Shown one piece after another: positions 1-6,912 of a DNA stretch of 64,000 bases. Numbering within the stretch: the first letter of the stretch is position 1; each line of letters opens with the position of its first letter. The notes under the pieces are model-generated. The model was not told where the DNA came from. It was given only the letters and a program-made list of their open reading frames with translations, and did no database searches. Origin of the DNA: Glycocaulis sp050485565 (GTDB taxonomy: Bacteria; Pseudomonadota; Alphaproteobacteria; Caulobacterales; Maricaulaceae); NCBI RefSeq assembly GCF_050485565.1, contig NZ_JBJHBQ010000004.1, positions 232,508 to 296,507 of the forward strand, in the 5' to 3' direction. The translations under genes were made by a program, and so were the position numbers.

Positions 1-391
1 CGCCGAAGAACGCGCCGCCCAGACTCACGCCGTAGAGCCCGCCCACCAGCTCGCCCTCATGCCAGCATTCCAGCGAATGGGCGTGGCCGCGCTCGTGCAG
101 CTCGCCATAGAGATTGCGGATCGGATCATTGATCCAGGTGTTTTCCCGGCCCCGCGCGGGCGCGGCGCAATGGTCGACCACGATCGCAAAACAGCGGTTC
201 ACGGTGACGTGGAAGCGGTCCTTGCGCACCAGCTTGGCCAGGCTGCGCGGAATATGAAACTGATCGAGCGCGATGACGCCGCGCTCGTCAGGATCAAGCA
301 GGAAGACGCGCGGATCGTCCCGGTCCTCGGCCATCGGGAAGACGCCGCGCGCATAGCAGTCCAGCAGCTCTTCTGCGCCAAACCCGCGCAA
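1..391 (-). CDS. aat: Leucyl/phenylalanyl-tRNA--protein transferase, 5' part (runs off the window)
   Basis: Transfers Leu or Phe from aminoacyl-tRNA to N-terminal Arg/Lys of proteins, marking them for the ClpS/ClpAP N-degron pathway in the cytoplasm. About 130 N-terminal residues are visible. They include the family's N-terminal segment CYARGVFPMA, the strand FLLDPDERGVI, and the conserved HERGHAHSLECW block followed by GGLYGVSLGG. The rest lies beyond the left edge. I chose a TTG start at 391-389, five bases after the accC stop, because it gives an N-terminus like family members (RGFGAEELL); no ATG lies in frame before it. An upstream GTG inside accC is possible. It is the last gene of an aroQ-accB-accC-aat run. 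Confidence 0.9.
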   Translation of the reverse strand, partial: MRGFGAEELLDCYARGVFPMAEDRDDPRVFLLDPDERGVIALDQFHIPRSLAKLVRKDRFHVTVNRCFAIVVDHCAAPARGRENTWINDPIRNLYGELHERGHAHSLECWHEGELVGGLYGVSLGGAFFG

Positions 392-395
392 GGGC

Positions 396-1748
396 CTAAG
401 CCTTCGCGTTGCGCTCTGCCAGCCAGCTCTCCAGCCAGCGGATATGGTAATCACCGCTGATGAAGTCCGGTTCGTCCAGCAGATCGAGATGGAGCGGGAT
501 CGTGGTTTCGATACCGCCAATGACCATCTCTTTGAGCGCGCGTTTCAGGCGCATGATCGCCTCGTGCCGGTCGCGGCCATGCACGATCAGCTTGCCGATC
601 AGGCTGTCATAATAGGGCGGGATGGAATAACCGGCGTAGAGGCCGGAATCGAGGCGCACGCCGGGGCCGCCGGGCGCGTGGAATTCCGTTACCTTGCCCG
701 GCGAGGGCGTGAAGGTGTAGGGGTTTTCCGCATTGATCCGGCACTCTATGGACCAGCCATTGACCTTGATATCGTCCTGGGTGAGCTCCAGCTTCTCGCC
801 TGCGGCCACACGGATCTGCTCGCGCACCAGGTCGATGCCGGTGATGAGCTCGGTAACGGGATGCTCCACCTGCAGGCGGGTATTCATCTCGATGAAGAAG
901 AACTCGCCATTCTCGTAGAGAAATTCCACCGTACCGGCGCCGCGATAGCCGATTGCGCCGACCGCCTTGCGCACTATCTCGCCAATGCGTGAGCGTTCCT
1001 CAGGGGTGAGGGCCACTGAAGGGGCTTCCTCAAGGACTTTCTGGTGGCGGCGCTGCAGCGAGCAGTCCCGCTCGGCCAGATGCAGCACATTGCCGTGCTC
1101 ATCGGCCATCACCTGTATCTCGATATGGCGCGGCTTGCCGAGATAGCGCTCGATATAGACCGCGCCGTCGCCGAAGGCGGCCTGCGCCTCGGTAGAGGCG
1201 GTTTGCAGCGCGCTTTCCAGCTTGTCTTCGGTCTCGGCGACCTTCATGCCGCGCCCGCCGCCACCGGCAGCCGCCTTGATGAGGACCGGGAAGCCGACTT
1301 CCTTGGCGACTTTACGCGCCTCGGTCATGTCCGAGATCGCGCCGTCAGAGCCCGGCACCACGGGAATGCCCGCTTCCACGGCGGCTTTCTTGGCGGTGAT
1401 CTTGTCACCCATCAGGCGGATGGTTTCCGGTTTGGGACCGATAAAGGTCAGGCCATGGGCCTCCACGATCTCGGCAAAGCGGGCATTCTCGGAAAGAAAG
1501 CCATAGCCGGGGTGGATGGCCTGCGCGCCGGTAATCTCGGCAGCGGCGATGATGGCCGGGATATGCAGATAGGAGCGGGCCGCCGGGGGCGGGCCAAGGC
1601 ACACGCTCTCATCGGCCAGCTTGACGTGCATGGCCTCGGCATCGGCCTCGGAATGGACCGCCACGGTGCGGATGCCCATTTCCTGGCAGGCGCGGTGCAC
1701 GCGCAGGGCAATCTCGCCCCGGTTCGCGATCAGGATTTTCTCAAACAT
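396..1748 (-). CDS. accC: Acetyl-CoA carboxylase, biotin carboxylase subunit
   Basis: Carboxylates biotin on AccB with ATP and bicarbonate, the first half-reaction of acetyl-CoA carboxylase in fatty acid synthesis. The protein has 450 residues, the normal length. Visible parts are the N-terminal FEKILIANRGEIA block, the ATP-grasp glycine loop GGGGRGMK at about 162-168, and the catalytic EMNTRLQVEHPVTE motif at 287-300. The start ATG at 1748 gives the standard MFEKILIANRG N-terminus; the open frame extends further upstream but into accB. It follows accB after a 10-base gap, so the two are surely cotranscribed. Nothing is missing or unusual. Confidence 0.98.
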   Translation of the reverse strand: MFEKILIANRGEIALRVHRACQEMGIRTVAVHSEADAEAMHVKLADESVCLGPPPAARSYLHIPAIIAAAEITGAQAIHPGYGFLSENARFAEIVEAHGLTFIGPKPETIRLMGDKITAKKAAVEAGIPVVPGSDGAISDMTEARKVAKEVGFPVLIKAAAGGGGRGMKVAETEDKLESALQTASTEAQAAFGDGAVYIERYLGKPRHIEIQVMADEHGNVLHLAERDCSLQRRHQKVLEEAPSVALTPEERSRIGEIVRKAVGAIGYRGAGTVEFLYENGEFFFIEMNTRLQVEHPVTELITGIDLVREQIRVAAGEKLELTQDDIKVNGWSIECRINAENPYTFTPSPGKVTEFHAPGGPGVRLDSGLYAGYSIPPYYDSLIGKLIVHGRDRHEAIMRLKRALKEMVIGGIETTIPLHLDLLDEPDFISGDYHIRWLESWLAERNAKA

Positions 1749-1758
1749 CGGGCCGCTC

Positions 1759-2250
1759 CTAGATGAGGGTGAAGAGCGGCTCGCCGTATTCGACAGGCTG
1801 GGCATCGCTGACCAGCAATTCACCGATCTTGCCCGAGCGTGGCGCGGTGATCGGGTTGAAGGTCTTCATCGCCTCGATCAGCAATATGGTGTCGCCTTCC
1901 TTCACGCTCTGGCCGGGTTTGACGAAATTATCGGCATCCGGGTTGGGACGCAGATAGACCGTGCCGACCATGGGCGAGTTGACCGCGTTGGCGGCCTTGG
2001 CAGCGGCCGGTGCCGGATCGGCAGACGGCGCAGCGGCGACAGGTGCGGGCGGCGCGGCAGGAGCCGCCGCCGGAGCAGCAACTGCGGGCGCGGCCTGTGT
2101 ATAGACAGGCGCCGGGACTTCGCGCGCGACGCGGATATGCAGCTCACCTTGCGCGACCTCGATCTCGGTCAGCTCGGTATCGTTTAGGATATCGGCCAGC
2201 TGGCGGATCAGTTTCGGGTCAATGCCGGTCTTTGTGGGCGTGGAAGCCAT
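1759..2250 (-). CDS. accB: Biotin carboxyl carrier protein of acetyl-CoA carboxylase
   Basis: Carries biotin between the AccC and AccAD active sites. It has 163 residues: an N-terminal helical region (1-45), an Ala/Pro-rich flexible linker (about 46-90), and a C-terminal biotinyl domain. The biotinylation motif reads EAMKTFN, with the acceptor lysine at about residue 129; Thr-Phe replaces the more usual Met-Met or Thr-Met after the lysine, which the family tolerates. It lies between aroQ and accC, as in many alphaproteobacteria. Confidence 0.97.
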   Translation of the reverse strand: MASTPTKTGIDPKLIRQLADILNDTELTEIEVAQGELHIRVAREVPAPVYTQAAPAVAAPAAAPAAPPAPVAAAPSADPAPAAAKAANAVNSPMVGTVYLRPNPDADNFVKPGQSVKEGDTILLIEAMKTFNPITAPRSGKIGELLVSDAQPVEYGEPLFTLI

Positions 2251-2261
2251 TTAGGGAACCT

Positions 2262-2723
2262 TTATGCTTTTGTCTTCGGGCCGGACGCGGCGATCAGCGC
2301 GTGTGCGGCCTCTATGCCAAGGATGTAGCTGCGGGCGCCGAACCCGCTGATTGTGCCGGAAACGGCGCTGGAAACATAGGAGTGATGGCGGAACGCCTCG
2401 CGCGCAGCCGGTTGGGACAGATGTATCTCTATGGCCGGAATGGCAATCGCCTTCAAGGCATCGTGCAGCGCAATAGATGTATGGCCATAGCCAGCAGGGT
2501 TGATGATGAGGGCGGATGCGTCGCGCCCGGCGTCCTGTACATGGTCGATCAGCACGCCTTCATGGTTGGTCTGGCGAAAATCGATGGTCAGGCCCAGCAT
2601 GCTGGCATGCTCGGCGCACGCGGCCTCGATGTCCGACAGCGTGGCAGAGCCGTAAATCTCCGGCTCGCGCGTGCCGAGCAGGTTGAGATTGGGCCCGTTC
2701 AGGATGAAAACTGGTCTGGCCAC
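2262..2723 (-). CDS. aroQ: Type II 3-dehydroquinate dehydratase
   Basis: Converts 3-dehydroquinate to 3-dehydroshikimate in the shikimate pathway. The 153-residue length fits the small dodecameric type II enzymes. The family signature FILNGPNLNLLGTREPEIYG begins at residue 5 or 6, with the catalytic Tyr at 24. The INPAGYGHTS block, with the catalytic His, and EIHLSQPAAREAFR further on are also conserved. It is the first gene of the aroQ-accB-accC-aat run; accB starts 11 bases after its stop. The 136 bases upstream, shared with thiS on the other strand, must hold both promoters, but I see no clear boxes. Confidence 0.97.
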   Translation of the reverse strand: MARPVFILNGPNLNLLGTREPEIYGSATLSDIEAACAEHASMLGLTIDFRQTNHEGVLIDHVQDAGRDASALIINPAGYGHTSIALHDALKAIAIPAIEIHLSQPAAREAFRHHSYVSSAVSGTISGFGARSYILGIEAAHALIAASGPKTKA

Positions 2724-2859
2724 CTGATGTGTGTCCCCCGGCTGGTCCGTCTCATGCGTTCAGGCGGTGCAAAACAGCGCCGCCAGCGCCATATGTCGTT
2801 TCTACGACGCCTCAGGCGCGATAAACAAGAACTACCGGCATTTTAAGGAGTAACAGCCC

Positions 2860-3087
2860 ATGATCGCCAATGCCGAGACAGCCACCATCGCCGTGACGGT
2901 AAATGGCGAACAGCGCGACCTGCCCGCCGGTCTGTCGCTGTCGGCGATGCTGACCCATCTGGGGCTCGATCCGCGCAAAGTCGCTGTGGAGCGCAATCTG
3001 GAGATTGCCCCACGCTCGGCCTACGGCGAGATTGAAGTTCGTGATGGCGACCGGCTGGAAATCGTCCAGTTCGTAGGGGGAGGGTAG
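2860..3087 (+). CDS. thiS: Sulfur carrier protein ThiS
   Basis: Ubiquitin-like sulfur carrier that donates sulfur as a C-terminal thiocarboxylate for thiazole synthesis in thiamine biosynthesis. It has 75 residues with a beta-grasp pattern and the required Gly-Gly C-terminus (VQFVGGG). A good ribosome-binding site (AAGGAG) lies about 12 bases before the ATG. thiG follows 37 bases downstream. No thiE, thiO or thiF lies beside the pair, so the rest of the pathway must be elsewhere. No TPP riboswitch is recognisable upstream. Confidence 0.95.
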   Translation: MIANAETATIAVTVNGEQRDLPAGLSLSAMLTHLGLDPRKVAVERNLEIAPRSAYGEIEVRDGDRLEIVQFVGGG

Positions 3088-3124
3088 GGTGACGCCATCC
3101 CGATAGAGCGCTAGATAAGCGGCC

Positions 3125-3937
3125 ATGACCGAAAAAACCTCCCCCGACACCGCCTCCACCCTGCCTGAAGACCGTCCGTTCACGGTGGCCGGGCGGACGT
3201 TCCAGTCGCGCCTCATCATCGGTACGGGCAAGTACAAGAGCTACGCCCAGAACGCCGAGGCGCTCAAAGCCTCCGGCGCGGAGATCATCACCGTTGCGCT
3301 GCGCCGGGTGAACCTCTCCGATCCCAGCCAGCCCATGCTGGTCGATCATATCGATCCGAAGACATACACCTTCCTGCCCAACACGGCCGGGTGCTTTACC
3401 GGCGAAGATGCCGTGCGCACGCTGCGCCTGGCGCGCGAGGCGGGCGGCTGGAATCTCGTGAAGCTGGAAGTGCTGTCAGACCCCAAGCATCTCTATCCGG
3501 AGATGGAGGAGACGCTGCGCGCCACGAAGCTGCTCATCGAAGATGGCTTCGACGTGATGGTCTATTGTTCGGACGATCCGGTTTATGCCCGCAAGCTGGA
3601 AGATGCCGGTGCCTGCGCGATCATGCCGCTCGGCGCGCCGATTGGTTCAGGGCTCGGCATCCAGAACCCCGTCAATATCCGCCTGATCATCGAAGCGGCC
3701 AAGGTGCCGGTGATCGTCGATGCGGGCGTCGGCACGGCGTCGGACGCCACTATCGCGATGGAACTGGGCTGTGATGGCGTGCTGATGAATACCGCCATTG
3801 CGGAGGCTAAGGATCCGGTACGCATGGCCAGCGCCATGAAGCATGCCGTCATTGCGGGCCGCGAATCCTATCTGGCCGGCCGGATGCCAAAGAAGCGCTA
3901 TGCCGACCCGTCCAGCCCGCTGGCGGGACTGATTTAG
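3125..3937 (+). CDS. thiG: Thiazole synthase ThiG
   Basis: Condenses 1-deoxy-xylulose-5-phosphate, dehydroglycine/iminoglycine and ThiS thiocarboxylate into the thiazole phosphate of thiamine. The 270-residue protein is a TIM barrel with a short N-terminal extension of about 12 residues. The Schiff-base lysine sits in NLVKLEVL at about residue 113. Other family blocks are the TGKYKSY strand, TVALRRVN, PLGAPIGSGLG and ELGCDGVLMNTAIA. It forms an operon with thiS. A GC hairpin at 3961-3979 lies just after the stop. Confidence 0.97.
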   Translation: MTEKTSPDTASTLPEDRPFTVAGRTFQSRLIIGTGKYKSYAQNAEALKASGAEIITVALRRVNLSDPSQPMLVDHIDPKTYTFLPNTAGCFTGEDAVRTLRLAREAGGWNLVKLEVLSDPKHLYPEMEETLRATKLLIEDGFDVMVYCSDDPVYARKLEDAGACAIMPLGAPIGSGLGIQNPVNIRLIIEAAKVPVIVDAGVGTASDATIAMELGCDGVLMNTAIAEAKDPVRMASAMKHAVIAGRESYLAGRMPKKRYADPSSPLAGLI

Positions 3938-3960
3938 GTCTTCTCACTTCCGGCTGTCAT

Positions 3961-3979
3961 GGCCCGGTTTATCCGGGCC
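3961..3979 (+). terminator. GC-rich hairpin after thiG
   Basis: GGCCCGG, a 5-base loop, CCGGGCC form a perfect 7-bp stem 24 bases after the thiG stop. There is no strong T-run after it, so it may be part of the adjacent repeat element or a weak terminator. Intergenic repeats with GGCCCGG/CCGGGCC arms are common in alphaproteobacteria. Confidence 0.45.
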
Positions 3980-4003
3980 ACCCATGCCATAGAGGTTGCT
4001 TTT

Positions 4004-4108
4004 CCCTCGTCCTTCGAGACGTTCGCTACGCTCACCCTCAGGATGAGGGAAAAGCGTGCGGGAAGCCCTCATCCTGAGGAGCACGCAGTGCGTCTCGAAG
4101 GACGAGGG
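4004..4108. repeat. Nested palindromic intergenic repeat (REP/MITE-like)
   Basis: Outer arms are 18-base perfect inverted repeats at 4004-4021 (CCCTCGTCCTTCGAGACG) and 4091-4108 (its reverse complement). Inside lie second arms at 4036-4049 (CCTCAGGATGAGGG) and 4066-4079 (CCCTCATCCTGAGG). The whole 105-base unit can fold into one long interrupted hairpin. Motifs of this kind (CCTCATCCTGAGG with GAAGGACGAGG) are known as a frequent intergenic palindrome in alphaproteobacterial genomes. It contains no coding sequence. It lies between thiG and the VOC gene and may also act as a transcript-end hairpin. Confidence 0.85.
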
Positions 4109-4175
4109 CTACACCCTTGACATGTTCCCATAATGTTCCGATGCTCCAAAGGCACCGGAACAAGGAAATCCGCAC

Positions 4176-4595
4176 ATGATGGAACCGCGCCTGTCTCTCG
4201 TCACGCTGGGCGTGGCGGATATCGCGCGCTCCAAAGCCTTCTATGAGGCGATGGGATTCAAGACCGCGTTCCAGAACGAGCAGATTGTCTTCCTGCCGAT
4301 GGGCGGGCTGGTGCTGGCGCTCTTCGGCAAGCACGATCTCGATGCCGACATGGCGCGAGAGAATGCCGGTCATGGCCATATCGCGCTCGCGCACAACACC
4401 CGCAGCGAAGCGGAGGTCGATGCCATTATCGATCATGCCGTGGCGAGCGGTGGCAGCCTGCTCAAAGCCGCGCACAAGGCCGATTGGGGCGGGTATTCGG
4501 GCTATTTCGCCGACCCGGACGGCCATGCCTGGGAAGTGGCCTTCAATCCCCACTGGACGATTGATGCCGAAGGGCGGATCAATATGGCTCCCTGA
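4176..4595 (+). CDS. VOC (glyoxalase/bleomycin resistance) family protein
   Basis: A 139-residue single-module vicinal-oxygen-chelate protein. The N-terminal RLSLVTLGVADIARSKAFYEAMGF is the typical first beta-alpha-beta unit. The C-terminal GYSGYFADPDGHAWEVAFNP carries the family's DPDGH...E pattern, with Glu as the usual metal ligand. Substrate cannot be told from sequence: these proteins include glyoxalases, dioxygenases, isomerases and antibiotic-binding proteins. It stands alone between the palindromic repeat and a gene on the other strand. A TTGACA-like box at 4117-4122 lacks a convincing -10. Confidence 0.88.
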   Translation: MMEPRLSLVTLGVADIARSKAFYEAMGFKTAFQNEQIVFLPMGGLVLALFGKHDLDADMARENAGHGHIALAHNTRSEAEVDAIIDHAVASGGSLLKAAHKADWGGYSGYFADPDGHAWEVAFNPHWTIDAEGRINMAP

Positions 4596-4611
4596 CGGCC
4601 CGCGTGCCGCG

Positions 4612-5346
4612 CTAGTTCTCCAGCGCGGCGGCCACGATCCGGTTCAGCCGTCCGATATCGGCGCCGGGTATGATGTCGCCGCCGATCACGAAAAACGGCG
4701 TGCCGCTGACCCCTATCGAACGGGCCAGCTGATACACGCTGTCGAGATGTTCCTCGATTTCCGGCGAAGCCATGGCTTCGCGCAGCGCGTCCGGCTCGAT
4801 GCCGTGTTCGGCGGCGATAAGCTCGATGCGTTCGGCATTCATCGGTGAGCCGGCCTGCATAAGCGCATTGTGAAAATCGCGGTAGGTGTCGGGCGACAGG
4901 CTCCAGACCGCCAGCGCGGCGCGGGCGGCCTCCTCTGAAGCCTGTCCCAGCAGCGGCAGCTCCTTGTAAACGACCCGTATGCGCCCCTCATGGCGCTCCA
5001 TCACGCCTTCCAGCCAGTCATTCACCTGCACGCAGTACGGGCAGCGATAATCGAAGAACTCAACAATGGTCAGCTCGGCATTGTCCGGGCCGGCCACCGG
5101 GTCTCTCGCATCCTCGAAGATAGCGTCACGAAACTGCTGCGCACCGGCCATCAGCTGAGCCTGTTCGCGTGCGCGCGCCCGGCGCTGCAACTCCACGATG
5201 GCTTCCTCGATCACCTCCGGATTTTCCACGATATAGCGGTGCACGATTTGCTCGATGGCGGCTGTATCGGTGTCGTCGGTATCGCCATTGGCGGGCGAGC
5301 AGGCAGCAAGAAAGCAGGCGGCCAGAAGGCCAGTCAGAAAACGCAT
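4612..5346 (-). CDS. DsbA-family thiol:disulfide protein, predicted lipoprotein
   Basis: A 244-residue thioredoxin-fold protein of the DsbA/DSBA-like (COG1651) group, predicted to handle periplasmic disulfide exchange. The N-terminus MRFLTGLLAACFLAAC has a lipobox (LAAC, Cys16), so it should be a membrane-anchored lipoprotein. A helical segment rich in Glu and Arg (about 30-75) precedes the thioredoxin domain. The active-site CPYC is at 102-105 in FFDYRCPYC, and the cis-Pro loop is GVSGTPFF near the C-terminus. Whether it oxidises or isomerises cannot be decided. It sits 17 bases upstream of the M48 protease gene on the same strand and may be cotranscribed with it. Confidence 0.9.
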   Translation of the reverse strand: MRFLTGLLAACFLAACSPANGDTDDTDTAAIEQIVHRYIVENPEVIEEAIVELQRRARAREQAQLMAGAQQFRDAIFEDARDPVAGPDNAELTIVEFFDYRCPYCVQVNDWLEGVMERHEGRIRVVYKELPLLGQASEEAARAALAVWSLSPDTYRDFHNALMQAGSPMNAERIELIAAEHGIEPDALREAMASPEIEEHLDSVYQLARSIGVSGTPFFVIGGDIIPGADIGRLNRIVAAALEN

Positions 5347-5363
5347 GTGATAGTCCCTGAATG

Positions 5364-6794
5364 TTAGTGGGATGCCGGGCTTGCCAGAGGCTGGTGCCGG
5401 TTGCGCTCAGCCCTGTTCCACTCGCGGATTTCCTGCGGTGTGGGTTCTGCAACCGCTATCAGTTCGCTGGCGCGCACCCAGGCCGGGGTGCCGCTGTCCA
5501 GCTCGTCGCGGGCGCGATTGGCGAAGATGTAGGCCTGCATCGAATTGCCTACCGAGAAAAACCGTTCCGCCGTTGCAAGCTGCGCCATCGCCGTCTCTCC
5601 GCGCGCCTCATGGGCCAGCGCCAGCTGGAACCAGGCCCAGCTATTCTGCTGCTCGCGTGCCAGTGCAAAGCGCAAATGGGAGACCGCCTCATCCAGCGCA
5701 TCGGATTCGCCGGTTCCGATCAGCGACGCCGCAAGATTCACGCGCAAAAGCGGCGCATCGGGCATCAGATCAATCGCGCGCCGGTGCGGTGCGACAGAGT
5801 CCGCTATCCGTCCGCTCTCGTAGAGCATCTGGCCTTCCAGCTCGTGGAAGAACGGGTTTTCCGGCTCCATCTCGATCAGCTGCGCCAGACGCTCGCGCGC
5901 GTGGTCCAGCCTTCCCTGCCGGAAATAGGCCACCGCGCGCGCATACCGGCCCTCAATGCTGGTATCGCTTTCAGGATAACGCTGGAACACCTGGGCTGGT
6001 GCCACGGTGAAGCCGATGATCTTGGCCTGTATGCGCCGCAGCTCGGCGATTTCCTCCGGGCTGTCTTCCACATCGTAATAGGGCGATGCCTCTACCCGGC
6101 GCCGCATGGCTTCGATGCGCTGGGACGAGAGGGGGTGAGAGCGGAAATACTCATAGCGCCGGGCCTCGCTCATCACCTCCTGATAGCGGAAGCGTTCAAA
6201 CGTGGTCACCAGACCGCGTGAGGACTGGCCTGTGCGGTCCATGAAGGTAATGGCGGCCTGATCGGCGGCGGCTTCCTGGGTGCGCGTATAGCGCAGCATG
6301 TCCAACGTCGCGAATTGCGGCGCGGAGGCGATAATGGCCGCCCCGCCGGCACCGGCTCCGGCCATGGCGGCAACAATGCCCAGCCCCAGCGTGGCAATCA
6401 TGGTCGCCATGGCGCCGCGCGTGCCATCGCCAAAGCGCACCAGATGCGCGCCTTCGATATGGCCGATTTCGTGCGCGATAACGGCTTTGATTTCACCGGG
6501 ATATTCGGCAATCACGATTGCGCCGGTATGCATGAAGATGTTCTGGCCGCGCGTGACAAACGCGTTGAATTCGTTGTTTCCGACCAGATAGAAGCCCACC
6601 GAATCACGGTCCAGCCCTGCCGCATCCAGCAAGGGATCTGTATAGCCCTGCATGACCGCTTCGATTTCGGTGTCGCGGATCAGGCTTATGCCCTGGGCAT
6701 GGGCGGGTGCGGCCGGTCCCAGTATCATCGCCGCGCTGGCGGCCAGGGCCGTCGCCGACGCGCAGCAATCTCTCAGGCGGGCAATAATCGTCAT
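5364..6794 (-). CDS. M48 family metalloprotease with TPR region (BepA-like)
   Basis: A 476-residue exported zinc protease of the BepA/YfgC type, which in E. coli assists or degrades outer-membrane assembly intermediates such as LptD. The start at 6794 gives a signal peptide (about 1-34, ending AHAQG) and has a GGAGG ribosome-binding site 8-12 bases upstream. The open frame extends much further but antisense to rne, so the longer start is rejected. The zinc motif is HEIGH at 108-112, with the third ligand Glu in RTQEAAADQAA near 174. The C-terminal half (about 290-460) contains TPR-like helical repeats. Role in the envelope is inferred from family. Confidence 0.92.
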   Translation of the reverse strand: MTIIARLRDCCASATALAASAAMILGPAAPAHAQGISLIRDTEIEAVMQGYTDPLLDAAGLDRDSVGFYLVGNNEFNAFVTRGQNIFMHTGAIVIAEYPGEIKAVIAHEIGHIEGAHLVRFGDGTRGAMATMIATLGLGIVAAMAGAGAGGAAIIASAPQFATLDMLRYTRTQEAAADQAAITFMDRTGQSSRGLVTTFERFRYQEVMSEARRYEYFRSHPLSSQRIEAMRRRVEASPYYDVEDSPEEIAELRRIQAKIIGFTVAPAQVFQRYPESDTSIEGRYARAVAYFRQGRLDHARERLAQLIEMEPENPFFHELEGQMLYESGRIADSVAPHRRAIDLMPDAPLLRVNLAASLIGTGESDALDEAVSHLRFALAREQQNSWAWFQLALAHEARGETAMAQLATAERFFSVGNSMQAYIFANRARDELDSGTPAWVRASELIAVAEPTPQEIREWNRAERNRHQPLASPASH

Positions 6795-6912
6795 GGAGAC
6801 ATGACCTCCGGTACGGCTTCCACCGCTATGCATCACCCCCAACGATAGCCTTTTCATGGCAGAAGTGCAGCCCGCCAGCGCATTTGCACGGACGGGCTGC
6901 ATAAACCTGATG

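Noticed and set aside
2724..2859. TPP riboswitch upstream of thiS
   Set aside because: No CUGAGA-type or ACCUGAUC-type conserved THI-box sequences are present in the gap; only a normal ribosome-binding site.
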